The translations under genes were made by a program, and so were the position numbers. Below the pieces are notes generated by a model, which saw only the letters and a list, made by a program, of their open reading frames with translations, was not told the DNA's origin and did not search any database. DNA of 64,000 nt from an uncultured Clostridium sp. (GTDB taxonomy: Bacteria > Bacillota > Clostridia > TANB77 > CAG-508): NCBI GenBank assembly GCA_947427205.1, contig CANEHB010000002.1, positions 1 through 64,000 on the forward strand, written 5' to 3'. Positions within the stretch are counted from its first letter, which is position 1. Each line of letters begins with the position of its first letter. Below are positions 39,895 through 50,774 of the stretch, piece after piece.

Positions 39895-41349
39895 ATGAAT
39901 GAATTAGAAAAAGCAGAAGAAAAATTCAAAGGTATTTTACGAAAATATCCAACAGATAAATTGTTAGAATATATTTCTAATAAATCTATGGAAATAGATT
40001 TAAATCAGCAAGGAGTTGTATTTGAAAATAATATACTATATTCTCAATGGGAGTTAACACAATTATGTTATTATTCTATAAAATATAGCAACGATTATAG
40101 AAATATGAATTCTGAAATCAAAATGAATGACTTTTATATTCTATTGAATGAAAATAGAAAGTATGACAGTTGCATGGAAAATATTAAGAATATGAATAAA
40201 ATAAAGATTCTTGAACATATGCAATGTCTAACAAATGTGCAATTTGATTATCAAGAAAATAGAATGATAAGTAGATTTAATAGAATGTGTAAAATTTTAA
40301 TAGATATAAATCAAAATGAAGATTATATTAAAAGCACAAAAGTATATATTAATTTTTCTGAAAAGTTTAAGGAAATTACTGGCATAGAAATGCTTAAATT
40401 TATAAAAATATATTTTATTATTATTTTATTTATAATATCTACAAAAAAGAATAAAATCTTAAATATATATGATATTATTAAAGAACATATTGAAAAAATA
40501 GGAATTACACAAAAAGAATGTTTAATGGCAATAGAGTATTATAGCAAAAAGTATTCATATTATAGAGAGTGTGATAATTGGAATTCATTGAAATTTTATC
40601 CAATTGTAAAAACTGATAAAAATGAAAAATATATTTTAACTAATATAGGATCATTTATGATTTCTTTTCCGGATATACAATATTGGATAATAAGAAATTA
40701 TTATAAAGAGAATGAAAGTCGAGATTTTACAAGTTATTTTGGAGAATGTTTTGAAATATATTTAAAAGAAGTGTTTAAATTTTATAATGTTAATGCAAAG
40801 AAGTTAGAGGAAAATGGCAGGAATAAAGTACCAGATTGGAAGATTGAAACAAAAAAATATATAATTTTAGTTGAACAAAAGGCTGCCTTATTTCCTATAG
40901 ATGCTAGAGTAACAACAAGTGCAAATAGATATGATGCTCTTGAGAAATATTTTGAAAATATAAAAAAAGCTTTTAAGCAATTAAATTCTTTTGAAATTAA
41001 AGATAATGATAAAAAAATTATAAGAATATGTTTAACATATGAAACAATCCATATGACTGAAAATGCGCAAGATCTTATAAGAGAAATAATGAAATTTGAT
41101 GATGAGATATATTTGAATTGGATATTAAATATTGATGAATTTGAAACTTTAATGGAACTTTTAAATGAAAGTGAAGAAAAATTTGATAATATCATTGAAA
41201 AAAAGATTGATTTAGAAAAAAAAGATAGTAATGAGGGAAAAAGTTTTGAAAGTATATTCGAGAAATTGGAAAGTAATTATGCACGTGAAGAAATAAATTA
41301 TTTTAATAATTTTATTAAAGAAATAGGAAAAGAATATTTACAGAATTAG
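39895..41349 (+). CDS. Uncharacterised protein, possible PD-(D/E)XK nuclease core
   Basis: NGRNKVPDWKIETKKYIILVEQKAALFP resembles D...ExK; starts 6 bp after the MBL stop. Confidence 0.45.
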   Translation: MNELEKAEEKFKGILRKYPTDKLLEYISNKSMEIDLNQQGVVFENNILYSQWELTQLCYYSIKYSNDYRNMNSEIKMNDFYILLNENRKYDSCMENIKNMNKIKILEHMQCLTNVQFDYQENRMISRFNRMCKILIDINQNEDYIKSTKVYINFSEKFKEITGIEMLKFIKIYFIIILFIISTKKNKILNIYDIIKEHIEKIGITQKECLMAIEYYSKKYSYYRECDNWNSLKFYPIVKTDKNEKYILTNIGSFMISFPDIQYWIIRNYYKENESRDFTSYFGECFEIYLKEVFKFYNVNAKKLEENGRNKVPDWKIETKKYIILVEQKAALFPIDARVTTSANRYDALEKYFENIKKAFKQLNSFEIKDNDKKIIRICLTYETIHMTENAQDLIREIMKFDDEIYLNWILNIDEFETLMELLNESEEKFDNIIEKKIDLEKKDSNEGKSFESIFEKLESNYAREEINYFNNFIKEIGKEYLQN

Positions 41350-41460
41350 TAAAAATAGAGATACAGTTAAAAAGTTATAAATAAAAAAGGATTTTAAATT
41401 TATCTTATAAAAAACTTGCACATTTAAAAAATGTGTGTTAAAATATATAAAATTAAATAA

Positions 41461-41728
41461 GAACAAACCGTTGATTTAGAGTAGTAAGTATAATTGAAGA
41501 AAATAGAGAGTAATTGTTGGTGGAAATATTACATTGGAGACTTTACTGAATGGACTAATGAGGGCAATCCGAAATTTATAAAGTAGGCGTTGACGAGATT
41601 CTAACTCGTAAAAAGTAGACATATATGATGGTATATGAAGAAATGAGTGGGCAATATAGCCAAATAAGGTGGCACCGCAGGAATTATAACTCCTGTCCTT
41701 AAATGTTTTAAGGATAGGAGTTTTTTGT
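41461..41728 (+). promoter_or_regulatory. T-box leader with terminator/antiterminator
   Basis: T-box motif AAGGTGGCACCGC (41666-41678), AGAGAGTAATTGTTGGTGG, terminator AACTCCTgTCCTTAAA/TTTAAGGAtAGGAGTTTTTTT. Confidence 0.93.
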
Positions 41729-41813
41729 ATGCAAAAAAAGTATTATATGAGAAAAACAGAGAAAAATTGGTGTATGTAATTAATTAAAATATAATAAATT
41801 TGGAGGTACAAAA

Positions 41814-43007
41814 ATGAATGAAAATAAATTAACAAAAAAGGAATGTGGTAGAATAAATAGTGCTTTAAATCAATCAAGATTAGATTTATTTGATGTAAAG
41901 GAAAATTTAAAATCAAAAGAATTAGGAGAAAAAGTATGTAGTTCTATGGATAGATGTACAGCAAACATAAAAAGAGCTTTAGATGTGTTTTTATGCTCAA
42001 CAACAACAAATCCAGAATATAGAAAATTATTTAAAACAATAGATTCTAAAGGAGTAGAAAATATTTCAAGTATATGTAGTAGATTGGAAAGTAACCCAAA
42101 AGCTTTAAATGAGACTGTGATAAGAACAGTTTTTGGAGGAACAGAAAAAATGCCATTTAGAGCATTAATATATTTACTACCAGCATTAAATATGTGTGAG
42201 GAATTATTAGAAAGTGGAAATATAGACGATGTTCCCAATATAGAATATTTTTTCATGAATGGTGCAGGTATAATAACAAATGCACTTGATCCAGAAATAG
42301 CAAACAGAGAATCAGCAGAATTTATAAAAATTGCACAAAAGTATATTGAAGAATATCATCCAAGATTAAAAGATAAAGTTAATTTTTATACAGATTTAAC
42401 ATTTTCAAGTAATATAGTAGGTACGTCAGAGTACAGGAAAATGTATGAAACATTAGAAAGAAAATTAGGAGTTGAAACTGACTTAAAAAGTGGTTTATTA
42501 GAAATGGGAGAAAGAAGAAAAAAAACAGAAAATTCTATAAAATATGCAGCAATACATAGCTTTGTGCATGATGGATACATAAATTCAGAAGTTGCAAAAA
42601 TGTCTAACTTTTTTGGAGAAAGTGAGCAAAAAGAATATGATACGATTATATCTATTGGAGCAAAGCCAGAAGAGAAGTTTTATAGAGCTAGAAAATTATT
42701 AGCAGAAGAGGTTAAAACAATTTCTTATTTTACACCAAAAGATACAGTTCAATATATTGCTAATATAAATGTACCACCATATTCACCACTTCCTGAAGGA
42801 GAGCTATATTTGAAAGATGTTATGAAAGATCCAAAGTTGATAATGGAAGCAGTAAAAGTTTCACAAGGAGAGCATAGTGAGTATCAAACTCCAGTTCAAA
42901 AAGCAGTAGAAAGCATATTAGATGATGTATCACAATCAGATAGCTATAAAAGTATTATAGAATTTATTGAAGAATATAGAGATTTAAATCAAAATAGACA
43001 AAAATGA
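41814..43007 (+). CDS. Uncharacterised 397-aa protein downstream of the T-box
   Basis: ORF with GGAGG upstream; no family recognised; contains no Trp. Confidence 0.7.
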   Translation: MNENKLTKKECGRINSALNQSRLDLFDVKENLKSKELGEKVCSSMDRCTANIKRALDVFLCSTTTNPEYRKLFKTIDSKGVENISSICSRLESNPKALNETVIRTVFGGTEKMPFRALIYLLPALNMCEELLESGNIDDVPNIEYFFMNGAGIITNALDPEIANRESAEFIKIAQKYIEEYHPRLKDKVNFYTDLTFSSNIVGTSEYRKMYETLERKLGVETDLKSGLLEMGERRKKTENSIKYAAIHSFVHDGYINSEVAKMSNFFGESEQKEYDTIISIGAKPEEKFYRARKLLAEEVKTISYFTPKDTVQYIANINVPPYSPLPEGELYLKDVMKDPKLIMEAVKVSQGEHSEYQTPVQKAVESILDDVSQSDSYKSIIEFIEEYRDLNQNRQK

Positions 43008-43180
43008 AGTTTAATATAAGAGAATTTAAATTGAAAAAGATAAAGTTTTTCATAATTATATGCTACATTTGGGCAGAGCAAGAAAGAGATGAATTTAAAA
43101 TGATATATAAATCTTAATACGTAAAGGTTTATGGGTGACCTTTTAAAAACCTAAATATATTGTATAAGGAATAAAAATTA

Positions 43181-44272
43181 ATGATAGATAAATATTATAA
43201 AGAATTTAAAGTAAGAGATTATATGGATGAAGAAGGATTAAGTAATAGTTTAAGAAAAGATATTATAGATTGTTCATTAGGAACTAATCCATTTATTGAA
43301 GAGAATTTAATAAATAATTATTTAATGGAAAGTACATGTGAGATAAATAAATATCCATCTTTGCAATATGAATTATTAAAAAAAGAATTACTTAAATTTT
43401 ATAAAGATGTGTTATGTGAAGGTGTAAACAAAGATAATATAGCTTTTGGATCTGGAACAATGGGAATAATAAGAAATCTGGGACAATTTTTAATGAGAGA
43501 TGGTAAAAAAGTATTAGGATGTGCACCACAATTTCCAAGGTTTATATCAGAAGTAGAATTACAAAAAGGAATATATGAGTATTATACATTAGAAAAAAAG
43601 AATAACTATAAATTTATAACAGAAGAATTTATCAAAATGATAGACGATAGTTATGATGTAATATCAATAGAAAATCCTAATAATCCTACTGGGCAAATAA
43701 TAGGCATTAAAGATATTGAGAAGATTGTAGCTAAAGCAAAAGAAAATAATATTATTGTTTTAGTAGATGAAGCATATGGAGATTATATGTCTAAAAGTAA
43801 TTCAGCAATAACATTAGTAAATAAATATAATAATATTATAGTTGTAAGAAGTGCATCAAAATTTTATGGATTACCAAATCATAGAGTTGGTTATATGTTT
43901 GCTGATAAAGAATTAATAAAAATATATAATGAAATTGCAATGCCATTTCCATTTTCAGATTTATCAGCAAGTATATTTATTAAAGCTTTACAAAGCGATG
44001 CTAAGATTGAATATACTAAATCTATGGTAGTTGAGGCAAAAGAGAAAATATGCAATAGAATAAAAAAAGAAAACTATATATACACAAGTATAGATATACC
44101 AATTTTTACTATCAAATCAGATAAGTATGAAAATTTAACAAAAAAACTTATGGAAGAGGGAATTATAGCTGAGAATTGCAGTTATTTTATAAATTTAGAT
44201 AGTACTTATGCAAGATTAAGAATAAATAAAGATTATGAAAAAGTAATAGAGATTTTAATTAGAATACTTTAA
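43181..44272 (+). CDS. Class I/II PLP aminotransferase (HisC-like)
   Basis: IENPNNPTGQIIG, VLVDEAYGDY, VVRSASKFYGLPNHRVGYM. Confidence 0.9.
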   Translation: MIDKYYKEFKVRDYMDEEGLSNSLRKDIIDCSLGTNPFIEENLINNYLMESTCEINKYPSLQYELLKKELLKFYKDVLCEGVNKDNIAFGSGTMGIIRNLGQFLMRDGKKVLGCAPQFPRFISEVELQKGIYEYYTLEKKNNYKFITEEFIKMIDDSYDVISIENPNNPTGQIIGIKDIEKIVAKAKENNIIVLVDEAYGDYMSKSNSAITLVNKYNNIIVVRSASKFYGLPNHRVGYMFADKELIKIYNEIAMPFPFSDLSASIFIKALQSDAKIEYTKSMVVEAKEKICNRIKKENYIYTSIDIPIFTIKSDKYENLTKKLMEEGIIAENCSYFINLDSTYARLRINKDYEKVIEILIRIL

Positions 44273-44379
44273 TTATTTTACTAGAAAATGTAATAAATCT
44301 GATAGATAATAAAAAAATGTTGACATTTAAAAAAAATCATGTTACCATATTAACAATTAAATATTTTGTCATGAAAATG

Positions 44380-44540
44380 ATGATAGAGGTCGCGATATTT
44401 AAGAGTAAAATATATTTTAGAATTAGGCTCTTATAAATATTTGAAAGGAAATATCGCCGAAGTGGTATTTAAAGCCTAAGTAAATACTGCTGGGACATTG
44501 CAAAATATGTAATGGACTGTCACTTATGTGGAGCGCTATC
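44380..44540 (+). promoter_or_regulatory. Lysine riboswitch (L box)
   Basis: GATAGAGGTCGCG...GAAAGGAAATATCGCCGAAGTG...GCTGGGACATTGC...GGACTGTCACTTATGTGGAGCGCTATC. Confidence 0.95.
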
Positions 44541-44602
44541 TAATATACGATAAATATGCAAATAATAAGATATCTTATTATAATAAATTTTATTGAATAT
44601 TT

Positions 44603-44634
44603 GACCATGTATGTTCCCATACATGGTCTTTTTG
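44603..44634 (+). terminator. Expression-platform terminator of the lysine riboswitch
   Basis: GACCATGTATG/CATACATGGTC + TTTTTG. Confidence 0.85.
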
Positions 44635-44683
44635 ATTATATAGCTTCCTTAAAATGACAAGATATAAAAAAGGAGGTATTTAT

Positions 44684-45535
44684 ATGAACAAAAAAGTAAT
44701 TATTGGAATTATTGCAATAATATTATTAATTGCAGTAGTAGGAGTACTTTATTTTAACAATTCAAATGAAGAAGAAAAAAATGAAAGAGGAGTTTTACGT
44801 GTAGGGATGGAATGTGCATATGCACCATATAATTGGTCACAAGCAGATACATCTAATGGAGCAGTTCCTATTAAAGGAAGCGACAGTTATGCATATGGAT
44901 ATGATGTAATAATGGCTAAAAAACTGGCAGAATCGCTTGATTTGGATTTAGAGATTTATCAAATTGATTGGGATAGTTTACCACTAGCACTTCAATCTAA
45001 TACAATAGATTGTGTTATAGCAGGGCAATCTATTACATCAGACAGATTACAAACAGTTGATTTTTCAGAACCATATTATTATGCATCAATTGTAGCGTTA
45101 ACAAATTCAGACAGTACATATGCGAAAGCATCAGGAATATCAGATTTAGAAGGAGCAACTTGTACATCACAAATTAATACTTGTTGGTATGATACATGTT
45201 TACCACAAATAAATAATGCAAATATATTACCAGCAATGGATACAGCACCTAATATGCTTGTTGCATTAAATTCAAGAACAGTTGACTTAGTTGTAACAGA
45301 TATGCCAACAGCAATGGCAGCAGTAGAAGTATATCCAAATATGAAGATTTTAAATTTTGCAGATACAGAAGAAAATTTTAATGTATCAGAAGAGGAAATT
45401 AACATAGGAATTTCTGTAAAAAAGGGAAATACTGAATTGGTAGAAAAAATAAATAAATTTTTAAAAGATTATACAGCTACAGATTTTGAAAATATGATGA
45501 ATGAAGCAATAAAAGTTCAACCATTATCAGAATAG
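44684..45535 (+). CDS. Amino acid ABC transporter substrate-binding protein (predicted lysine)
   Basis: LRVGMECAYAPYNW...YGYDVIMAKKLAESLDL; under lysine riboswitch. Confidence 0.9.
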   Translation: MNKKVIIGIIAIILLIAVVGVLYFNNSNEEEKNERGVLRVGMECAYAPYNWSQADTSNGAVPIKGSDSYAYGYDVIMAKKLAESLDLDLEIYQIDWDSLPLALQSNTIDCVIAGQSITSDRLQTVDFSEPYYYASIVALTNSDSTYAKASGISDLEGATCTSQINTCWYDTCLPQINNANILPAMDTAPNMLVALNSRTVDLVVTDMPTAMAAVEVYPNMKILNFADTEENFNVSEEEINIGISVKKGNTELVEKINKFLKDYTATDFENMMNEAIKVQPLSE

Positions 45536-45556
45536 TAAAAGATAGGGGGATTTTTT

Positions 45557-46366
45557 ATGGGTAAACTACCAGAGGATTTCTTAGGAAGAATTATATTTAT
45601 ATTACAAAAATATGGGCCAACTATGTTAAATGGAGCAAAAACTACTCTAATAATTGCAATAGTAGGAACGATTATAGGATGTTTAATTGGATTTTTTGTT
45701 GGCACTATTCAGAGCATACCAATAAATAAAAAAGATAACATTTTCAAGAAAGCATTATTAAAATTTGTAAAAATAATTTTAAATATATATGTAGAAGTTT
45801 TTCGTGGTACACCAATGATGGCACAAGCAATGTTCATATTTTATGGTTCAGCCATATTATTTAATTTGCATATGGACATGTGGAGTGCAGCTTATTTCAT
45901 AGTATCAATAAATACAGGTGCATATATGGCTGAAACTGTAAGAGGTGGAATTTTATCTATTTCAGAAGGTCAAACAGAAGGTGCAAAAGCAATTGGAATG
46001 ACGCATTTTCAAACGATGTTATATGTTATAATGCCACAGGCTCTAAGAAATATAATGCCACAGATTGGTAATAATTTAATTATTAATATAAAAGATACTT
46101 GTGTACTTTCATCAATAGGAGTTGTTGAATTGTTTTTTGTTACAAAAACTGTATCAGGAGCATATTACACAGTATTTGAAGCATATACGATTACAATGAT
46201 AATGTATTTAACTATGACAGTATTTTTCTCAAAATTACTTAGAATTTTTGAAAATAAATTAAATGGTCCAGAAGATTATTCACTTTTAACAACAGACACT
46301 TTAGCATATACAAGTGGAATGTTAAAATATCCTGAAAAGGAGGCAAAAGAATGGGTGAAAAAATAA
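45557..46366 (+). CDS. Amino acid ABC transporter permease
   Basis: [19 protein letters not shown]...[32 protein letters not shown]. Confidence 0.93.
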   Translation: MGKLPEDFLGRIIFILQKYGPTMLNGAKTTLIIAIVGTIIGCLIGFFVGTIQSIPINKKDNIFKKALLKFVKIILNIYVEVFRGTPMMAQAMFIFYGSAILFNLHMDMWSAAYFIVSINTGAYMAETVRGGILSISEGQTEGAKAIGMTHFQTMLYVIMPQALRNIMPQIGNNLIINIKDTCVLSSIGVVELFFVTKTVSGAYYTVFEAYTITMIMYLTMTVFFSKLLRIFENKLNGPEDYSLLTTDTLAYTSGMLKYPEKEAKEWVKK

Positions 46367-47088
46367 TTGAAATAAAACATTTGAAAAAGTTTTTTGGAAA
46401 AAATGAAGTATTAAAGGATATTAATTTTTCAGTAAAGAAAGGTGACGTAACTTGCATAATAGGAGCATCTGGCTCAGGAAAATCAACCCTTTTAAGATGT
46501 ATAAATTTATTGGAAGAACCTTCTAGTGGAGAAATATTATATATAAATCAAAACATATTAGATTCAAAAGATATACCAGCATATAGGACAAAAGTAGGAA
46601 TGGTATTTCAAGGATTTAATTTATTTGATAACATGAATGTATTACAAAATTGTATGATAGGATTAACAAAGGTATTAAAAGAAGAAAAAAAACAAGCAGA
46701 AAAAGAAAGTTTATATTATTTAGAGAAAGTAGGAATGTTGCCATATATTAATGCTAAGCCACGACAATTATCTGGAGGACAAAAACAGCGTGTTGCAATA
46801 GCACGAGCATTAGCAATGAAGCCAGATGTATTATTATTTGATGAACCAACATCTGCTTTAGATCCTCAGATGGTAAGTGAAGTCTTAAATGTAATAAAAG
46901 AACTAGCAAAAGAAGGATTTACAATGATAATAGTTACACATGAAATGAACTTTGCAAGAGATGTTTCAAATCATGTTATATATATGAAAGATGGTGTTAT
47001 TTGTGAAGAAGGAACACCTCAAGAAATATTTAATAATCCACAAAAAGAAGATACCAAAAACTTTTTAGAAAGGTTTATTAATTTATAG
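46351..47088 (+). CDS. Amino acid ABC transporter ATP-binding protein
   Basis: [47 protein letters not shown]. Confidence 0.96.
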   Translation: MGEKIIEIKHLKKFFGKNEVLKDINFSVKKGDVTCIIGASGSGKSTLLRCINLLEEPSSGEILYINQNILDSKDIPAYRTKVGMVFQGFNLFDNMNVLQNCMIGLTKVLKEEKKQAEKESLYYLEKVGMLPYINAKPRQLSGGQKQRVAIARALAMKPDVLLFDEPTSALDPQMVSEVLNVIKELAKEGFTMIIVTHEMNFARDVSNHVIYMKDGVICEEGTPQEIFNNPQKEDTKNFLERFINL

Positions 47089-47117
47089 TATATCAAAACA
47101 AAAGTAAAGATTAGTTT

Positions 47118-47150
47118 TTTTCAGGCAGGCGACCACCTGCCTTTTCTTTA
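47118..47150 (+). terminator. Terminator after the ABC operon
   Basis: CAGGCAGG-cgacca-CCTGCCTTTTC. Confidence 0.7.
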
Positions 47151-47380
47151 TTTTATAAAGATTTTTTATAAAATAAAAGAGATATGTAACCACATATTTC
47201 TTAGTGCAAATCATTTAATGAGTTCTTACGATTTACTAGCTAAATACATTATAGTTTATTTATTATTTTTATATGTATATATAAATTTATATTTTTAGCT
47301 ATGATATATGAATAAACTATTGATTAACAAACAAATAATATATATAATTTTATATATAGATTTTGTATAAAGGAATGTGT

Positions 47381-48622
47381 ATGAAGAAGAAAATAATACT
47401 AATAGTAATAATTATAGTAATTGCAATAATATTAGCAAGATTTTTTATATTTTATGATAAATATAAAATGCCAAAAGGAGCTGAAATTACTATTTCTAAT
47501 GAAGATATAGATGTATATGATGAGACTAATTTGTATGATTTAATAAAAAGTAATAATGTAGAGATATTATCAGAAGATATACCTTTAGATTATATGAATA
47601 TTGGAGAACATACAGTTACTATAGAATATAAATATAAGGTGAAAAAATATGCATATGATATAAAATATAATGTTGTTGATAATGTGAAACCAATTTTTAT
47701 TAATGTACCATCAACAAAAACTTTATATGTTAATGAAGGAGATGAAGAAGCATTAACTAAAAAAGTTAGTTATGCAGATAATTATGATACAAAACCAGAT
47801 TTAAAAATAGAAGGAAATGTAAATTTTAATGAGATTGGAACATATAAAATAAAATACATCATAACAGATCAGTCAGGAAATAAAACTACAAAAGATACAG
47901 TAATTCAAGTAAAAGAAAAAGTAAAAAAAGAAGATTCAGAAAATAAAGATGACGAGGAAGAGGAAGAAGACTTTATTAATATTGAAGAACAAATAGCGAA
48001 TTATAAAACAGAAGACACTATGATTGGAATTGATATTTCAAAATGGCAAGGAGAAGTAGATTTTGAAAAAGTAAAAAATTCTGGAGTAGAATTTGTTATT
48101 TTAAGAATGGGAGTTATGAAGAATAAAGATACTCCAATTACTATAGATAATACATTTAAAAATAATTATCAGAAAGCTAAAGAAGTAGGGTTAAAGGTTG
48201 GAATATATGTTTATTCAGAATCAAATACTATCCAATCAGCAGTAGAAAATGCAGAATTTGTTATAGAAACTTTAAATGGAGACAAACTAGATTTTCCAGT
48301 ATGCTTTGACTGGGAATGTTGGGCGAATTTTAATGAATTAGAAATAAATTTATATCAATTAAATGAAATGTATGATGCATTTTCAAAAAGGTTAAAAGAT
48401 GCTGGATATGATACAATGTTATATGCAAGTGAAAATTATTTAAATAATACATGGCTTTCATTAAAAGATTATACAATATGGGTAGCTAAATATTCTACTA
48501 AAACTCCATCAGTAAATGATAGTGATTATATATTATGGCAAAATAGCGATAAAGGTCGTGTTGATGGGATCAATGAACCTGTGGATTTAGATATTTATTA
48601 TAAAAATAAAGTTAATAAATAA
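47381..48622 (+). CDS. Ig-like + GH25 muramidase (lysozyme)
   Basis: GIDISKWQGEVDFEKVKNSGVEFVILRMG...FPVCFDWE; N-terminal TM. Confidence 0.9.
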   Translation: MKKKIILIVIIIVIAIILARFFIFYDKYKMPKGAEITISNEDIDVYDETNLYDLIKSNNVEILSEDIPLDYMNIGEHTVTIEYKYKVKKYAYDIKYNVVDNVKPIFINVPSTKTLYVNEGDEEALTKKVSYADNYDTKPDLKIEGNVNFNEIGTYKIKYIITDQSGNKTTKDTVIQVKEKVKKEDSENKDDEEEEEDFINIEEQIANYKTEDTMIGIDISKWQGEVDFEKVKNSGVEFVILRMGVMKNKDTPITIDNTFKNNYQKAKEVGLKVGIYVYSESNTIQSAVENAEFVIETLNGDKLDFPVCFDWECWANFNELEINLYQLNEMYDAFSKRLKDAGYDTMLYASENYLNNTWLSLKDYTIWVAKYSTKTPSVNDSDYILWQNSDKGRVDGINEPVDLDIYYKNKVNK

Positions 48623-48623
48623 A

Positions 48624-48684
48624 AAATAAAATGTGAAACAAAATTATTAAAATGATAAAATAATGTTTCACATTTATTTTTTTG
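48624..48684 (+). terminator. Terminator after the GH25 gene
   Basis: AAATGTGAAACA...TGTTTCACATTT. Confidence 0.65.
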
Positions 48685-48714
48685 AAAAAAAGACTAGAAA
48701 ACCTAGTTTAAATT

Positions 48715-49303
48715 TTATAAATTTTCAGTTTTATAAGTAATATATCCTTCATAATGATAACTTGCGTCAATACCTTTCATATATACTTTTCTATCATTTA
48801 TTTTATCTGTTAAAGCTTTTTTTAGAAGTTCTTTTATTTCAACATCTTTTATTGGACTACGTTCCATAGCAAGAAGATAATCTTCTTTATTAACTTTACT
48901 CCAATCAATAACTAATTTTAATTCTTTTTTTAATATTAAGTCAAGCCATATGCGAGTACTTCTACCATTACTTTCTCTAAATGGATGAATGATATTCATT
49001 TCAACATATTTTTCTAGGATTTCATCAAAATTTGATTGAGGCATTTTTTCAATATTTTCTAAAGCATTATTAATATAGGCAATAGGAACAAATCTAAAAT
49101 TACCTTTTGCAATATTTTCTTTTCTAATTGCTCCTGCAAAATAATAAATATCATTAAATAAGTACTTATGAATTTTAGATAATGCTTCAAAAGTTCCAGG
49201 TTTTAAAGTATCTAGATAACCTGTTTCAAATAATTCTTTAGCTTTCTTCTTCTCTAACTAAATCAGATTCATTAGTTAAATTTAATTTGTTTTCTAAAGC
49301 CAT
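48715..49303 (-). pseudogene. Fic-family protein, frameshifted near the N-terminus
   Basis: HPFRESNGRSTRIWLDLILKK in frame; upstream MALENKLNLTNESDLVREEES* then KKAKELFETGYLDTLKPGTFEALSKIHKYLFNDIYYFAGAIRKENIAKGNFRF in another frame. Confidence 0.8.
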
Positions 49304-49385
49304 AATATTCCTCCAATAAATATATTTTAATAGATTTATTAAATAAACAATAAATATTTTATATAAATAAAACTAAGTTGGGAAA

Positions 49386-49442
49386 AAGTCGGGAAATAAA
49401 AAATACAGTAAGGTTTGTTTTTTTTAAACCTTACTGTATTAA
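49386..49442 (-). terminator. Terminator downstream of tRNA
   Basis: AATACAGTAAGGTTT...AAACCTTACTGTATT. Confidence 0.65.
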
Positions 49443-49448
49443 TACTTT

Positions 49449-49525
49449 TGGTAGCGACGGTGAGATTCGAACTTACGACCTGCCGGGTATGAACCGGATG
49501 CTCTAGCCAACTGAGCTACGTCGCC
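49449..49525 (-). tRNA. tRNA-Met (anticodon CAT), CCA encoded
   Basis: GGCGACGTAGCTCAGTTGGCTAGAGCATCCGGTTCATACCCGGCAGGTCGTAAGTTCGAATCTCACCGTCGCTACCA. Confidence 0.95.
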
Positions 49526-49683
49526 ATGATTACTTAGCAGATATTATTATAATAGTATTATTAGCGTTTGTCAAGTAAAAAATTCAATAATCTTGTATTT
49601 ATTAAGTAAAAATATAAATGAAATTATAAAATAAATATAGTTTATAGTTTTTTTAAAATAAAAAATTTAAGAAAAATAAAAAC

Positions 49684-49716
49684 AAAAATCCCTAGTTAAA
49701 AAACTAGGGATTAAAA
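49684..49716 (-). terminator. Terminator for the 68-aa gene
   Basis: ATCCCTAG...CTAGGGAT with T-run on minus strand. Confidence 0.75.
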
Positions 49717-49720
49717 TTGA

Positions 49721-49927
49721 CTAATCTTCATTTTTTTTGTTGTTATCTTTTTTCTTCTTAGCTAGTGGGATTATAACTTTTTTCTTGTTTTTTACAGAAT
49801 CCTTTGGTCTTAAGTCATTCATGCAATCTCCAACTTCTGAAATGTTTAATATAGAATCATCACCGATAACAACTTCAATATCGTCATTATTAGCATTATT
49901 AACTTCTTTTTTAGACATTTTTATCAC
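49721..49927 (-). CDS. Small hypothetical protein
   Basis: ORF with Lys-rich C-terminus and its own terminator; divergent from scpB. Confidence 0.55.
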   Translation of the reverse strand: MIKMSKKEVNNANNDDIEVVIGDDSILNISEVGDCMNDLRPKDSVKNKKKVIIPLAKKKKDNNKKNED

Positions 49928-50049
49928 CTCATAAATAAACTTACATTTTTATTATATCACATCAAAAATATTATGTCAATTAGCAAAATTAAAATCCCTA
50001 TAAGGTTGACAATAGTTGAATTTCATGTAATAATATAAGAATAATATTT

Positions 50050-50673
50050 ATGGAGGAGAATATGGAATTTAGCAAAGAACAATCAATAATTGAAGCAATG
50101 CTTTTTGCAGCTGGACGTGAAGTAAGTGTAAAAGAAATTATGAACGTTTTAGAGCTAGGTGCAGAAGATATTGATAAAATTATTTTAAATATGAAAACTG
50201 AATATGAAGCTAGAAACAGTGGTATTGAGATAATTAAAGTTAATGAAAATTATCAATTATGTACAAAAAAAGAATATTATGAATACATATATCCATTATT
50301 TGATAATAGGGCTAAACCTAATATTTCTAATGCTGCATTAGAGACATTGGCTATAATTGCGTATAATCCTAACATAACTAGATCAGAAATCGAAGCTATA
50401 CGTGGTGTTAGCACAGATGGAACAGTATATAAATTATTAGAATTTGATTTAATAGAAGAAGCTGGAAAACTAGATGCACCTGGAAGACCAACAATGTATA
50501 AAGTTACTAATAAGTTTATGAAAATGTTTGGAATTTCAAGTTTAGAAGAGTTACCAGAACTTCCAAGATACAAATTAGATGAAAATGAACAAATTGTAAT
50601 AGATGATGTAATGGAGGCTCCAATGCCCGCAAGGGAAGACGAAAATATTAAAAATGAAGAAAATAAAGTTTAA
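50050..50673 (+). CDS. scpB: Segregation and condensation protein B
   Basis: IIEAMLFAAGREVSVKEI...LETLAIIAYNPNITRSEIEAIRGVSTDGTVYKLLEFDLIEEAGKLDAPGRPTMYKVT. Confidence 0.95.
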   Translation: MEENMEFSKEQSIIEAMLFAAGREVSVKEIMNVLELGAEDIDKIILNMKTEYEARNSGIEIIKVNENYQLCTKKEYYEYIYPLFDNRAKPNISNAALETLAIIAYNPNITRSEIEAIRGVSTDGTVYKLLEFDLIEEAGKLDAPGRPTMYKVTNKFMKMFGISSLEELPELPRYKLDENEQIVIDDVMEAPMPAREDENIKNEENKV

Positions 50674-50774
50674 ATATCAAAATATAATATATCGAATAGA
50701 AATTGATGAAGTATGTAAGTAAAAGTATAAATTTACTATTAGATTATATTATGTTTTAAATTGGAGGTTAAATT

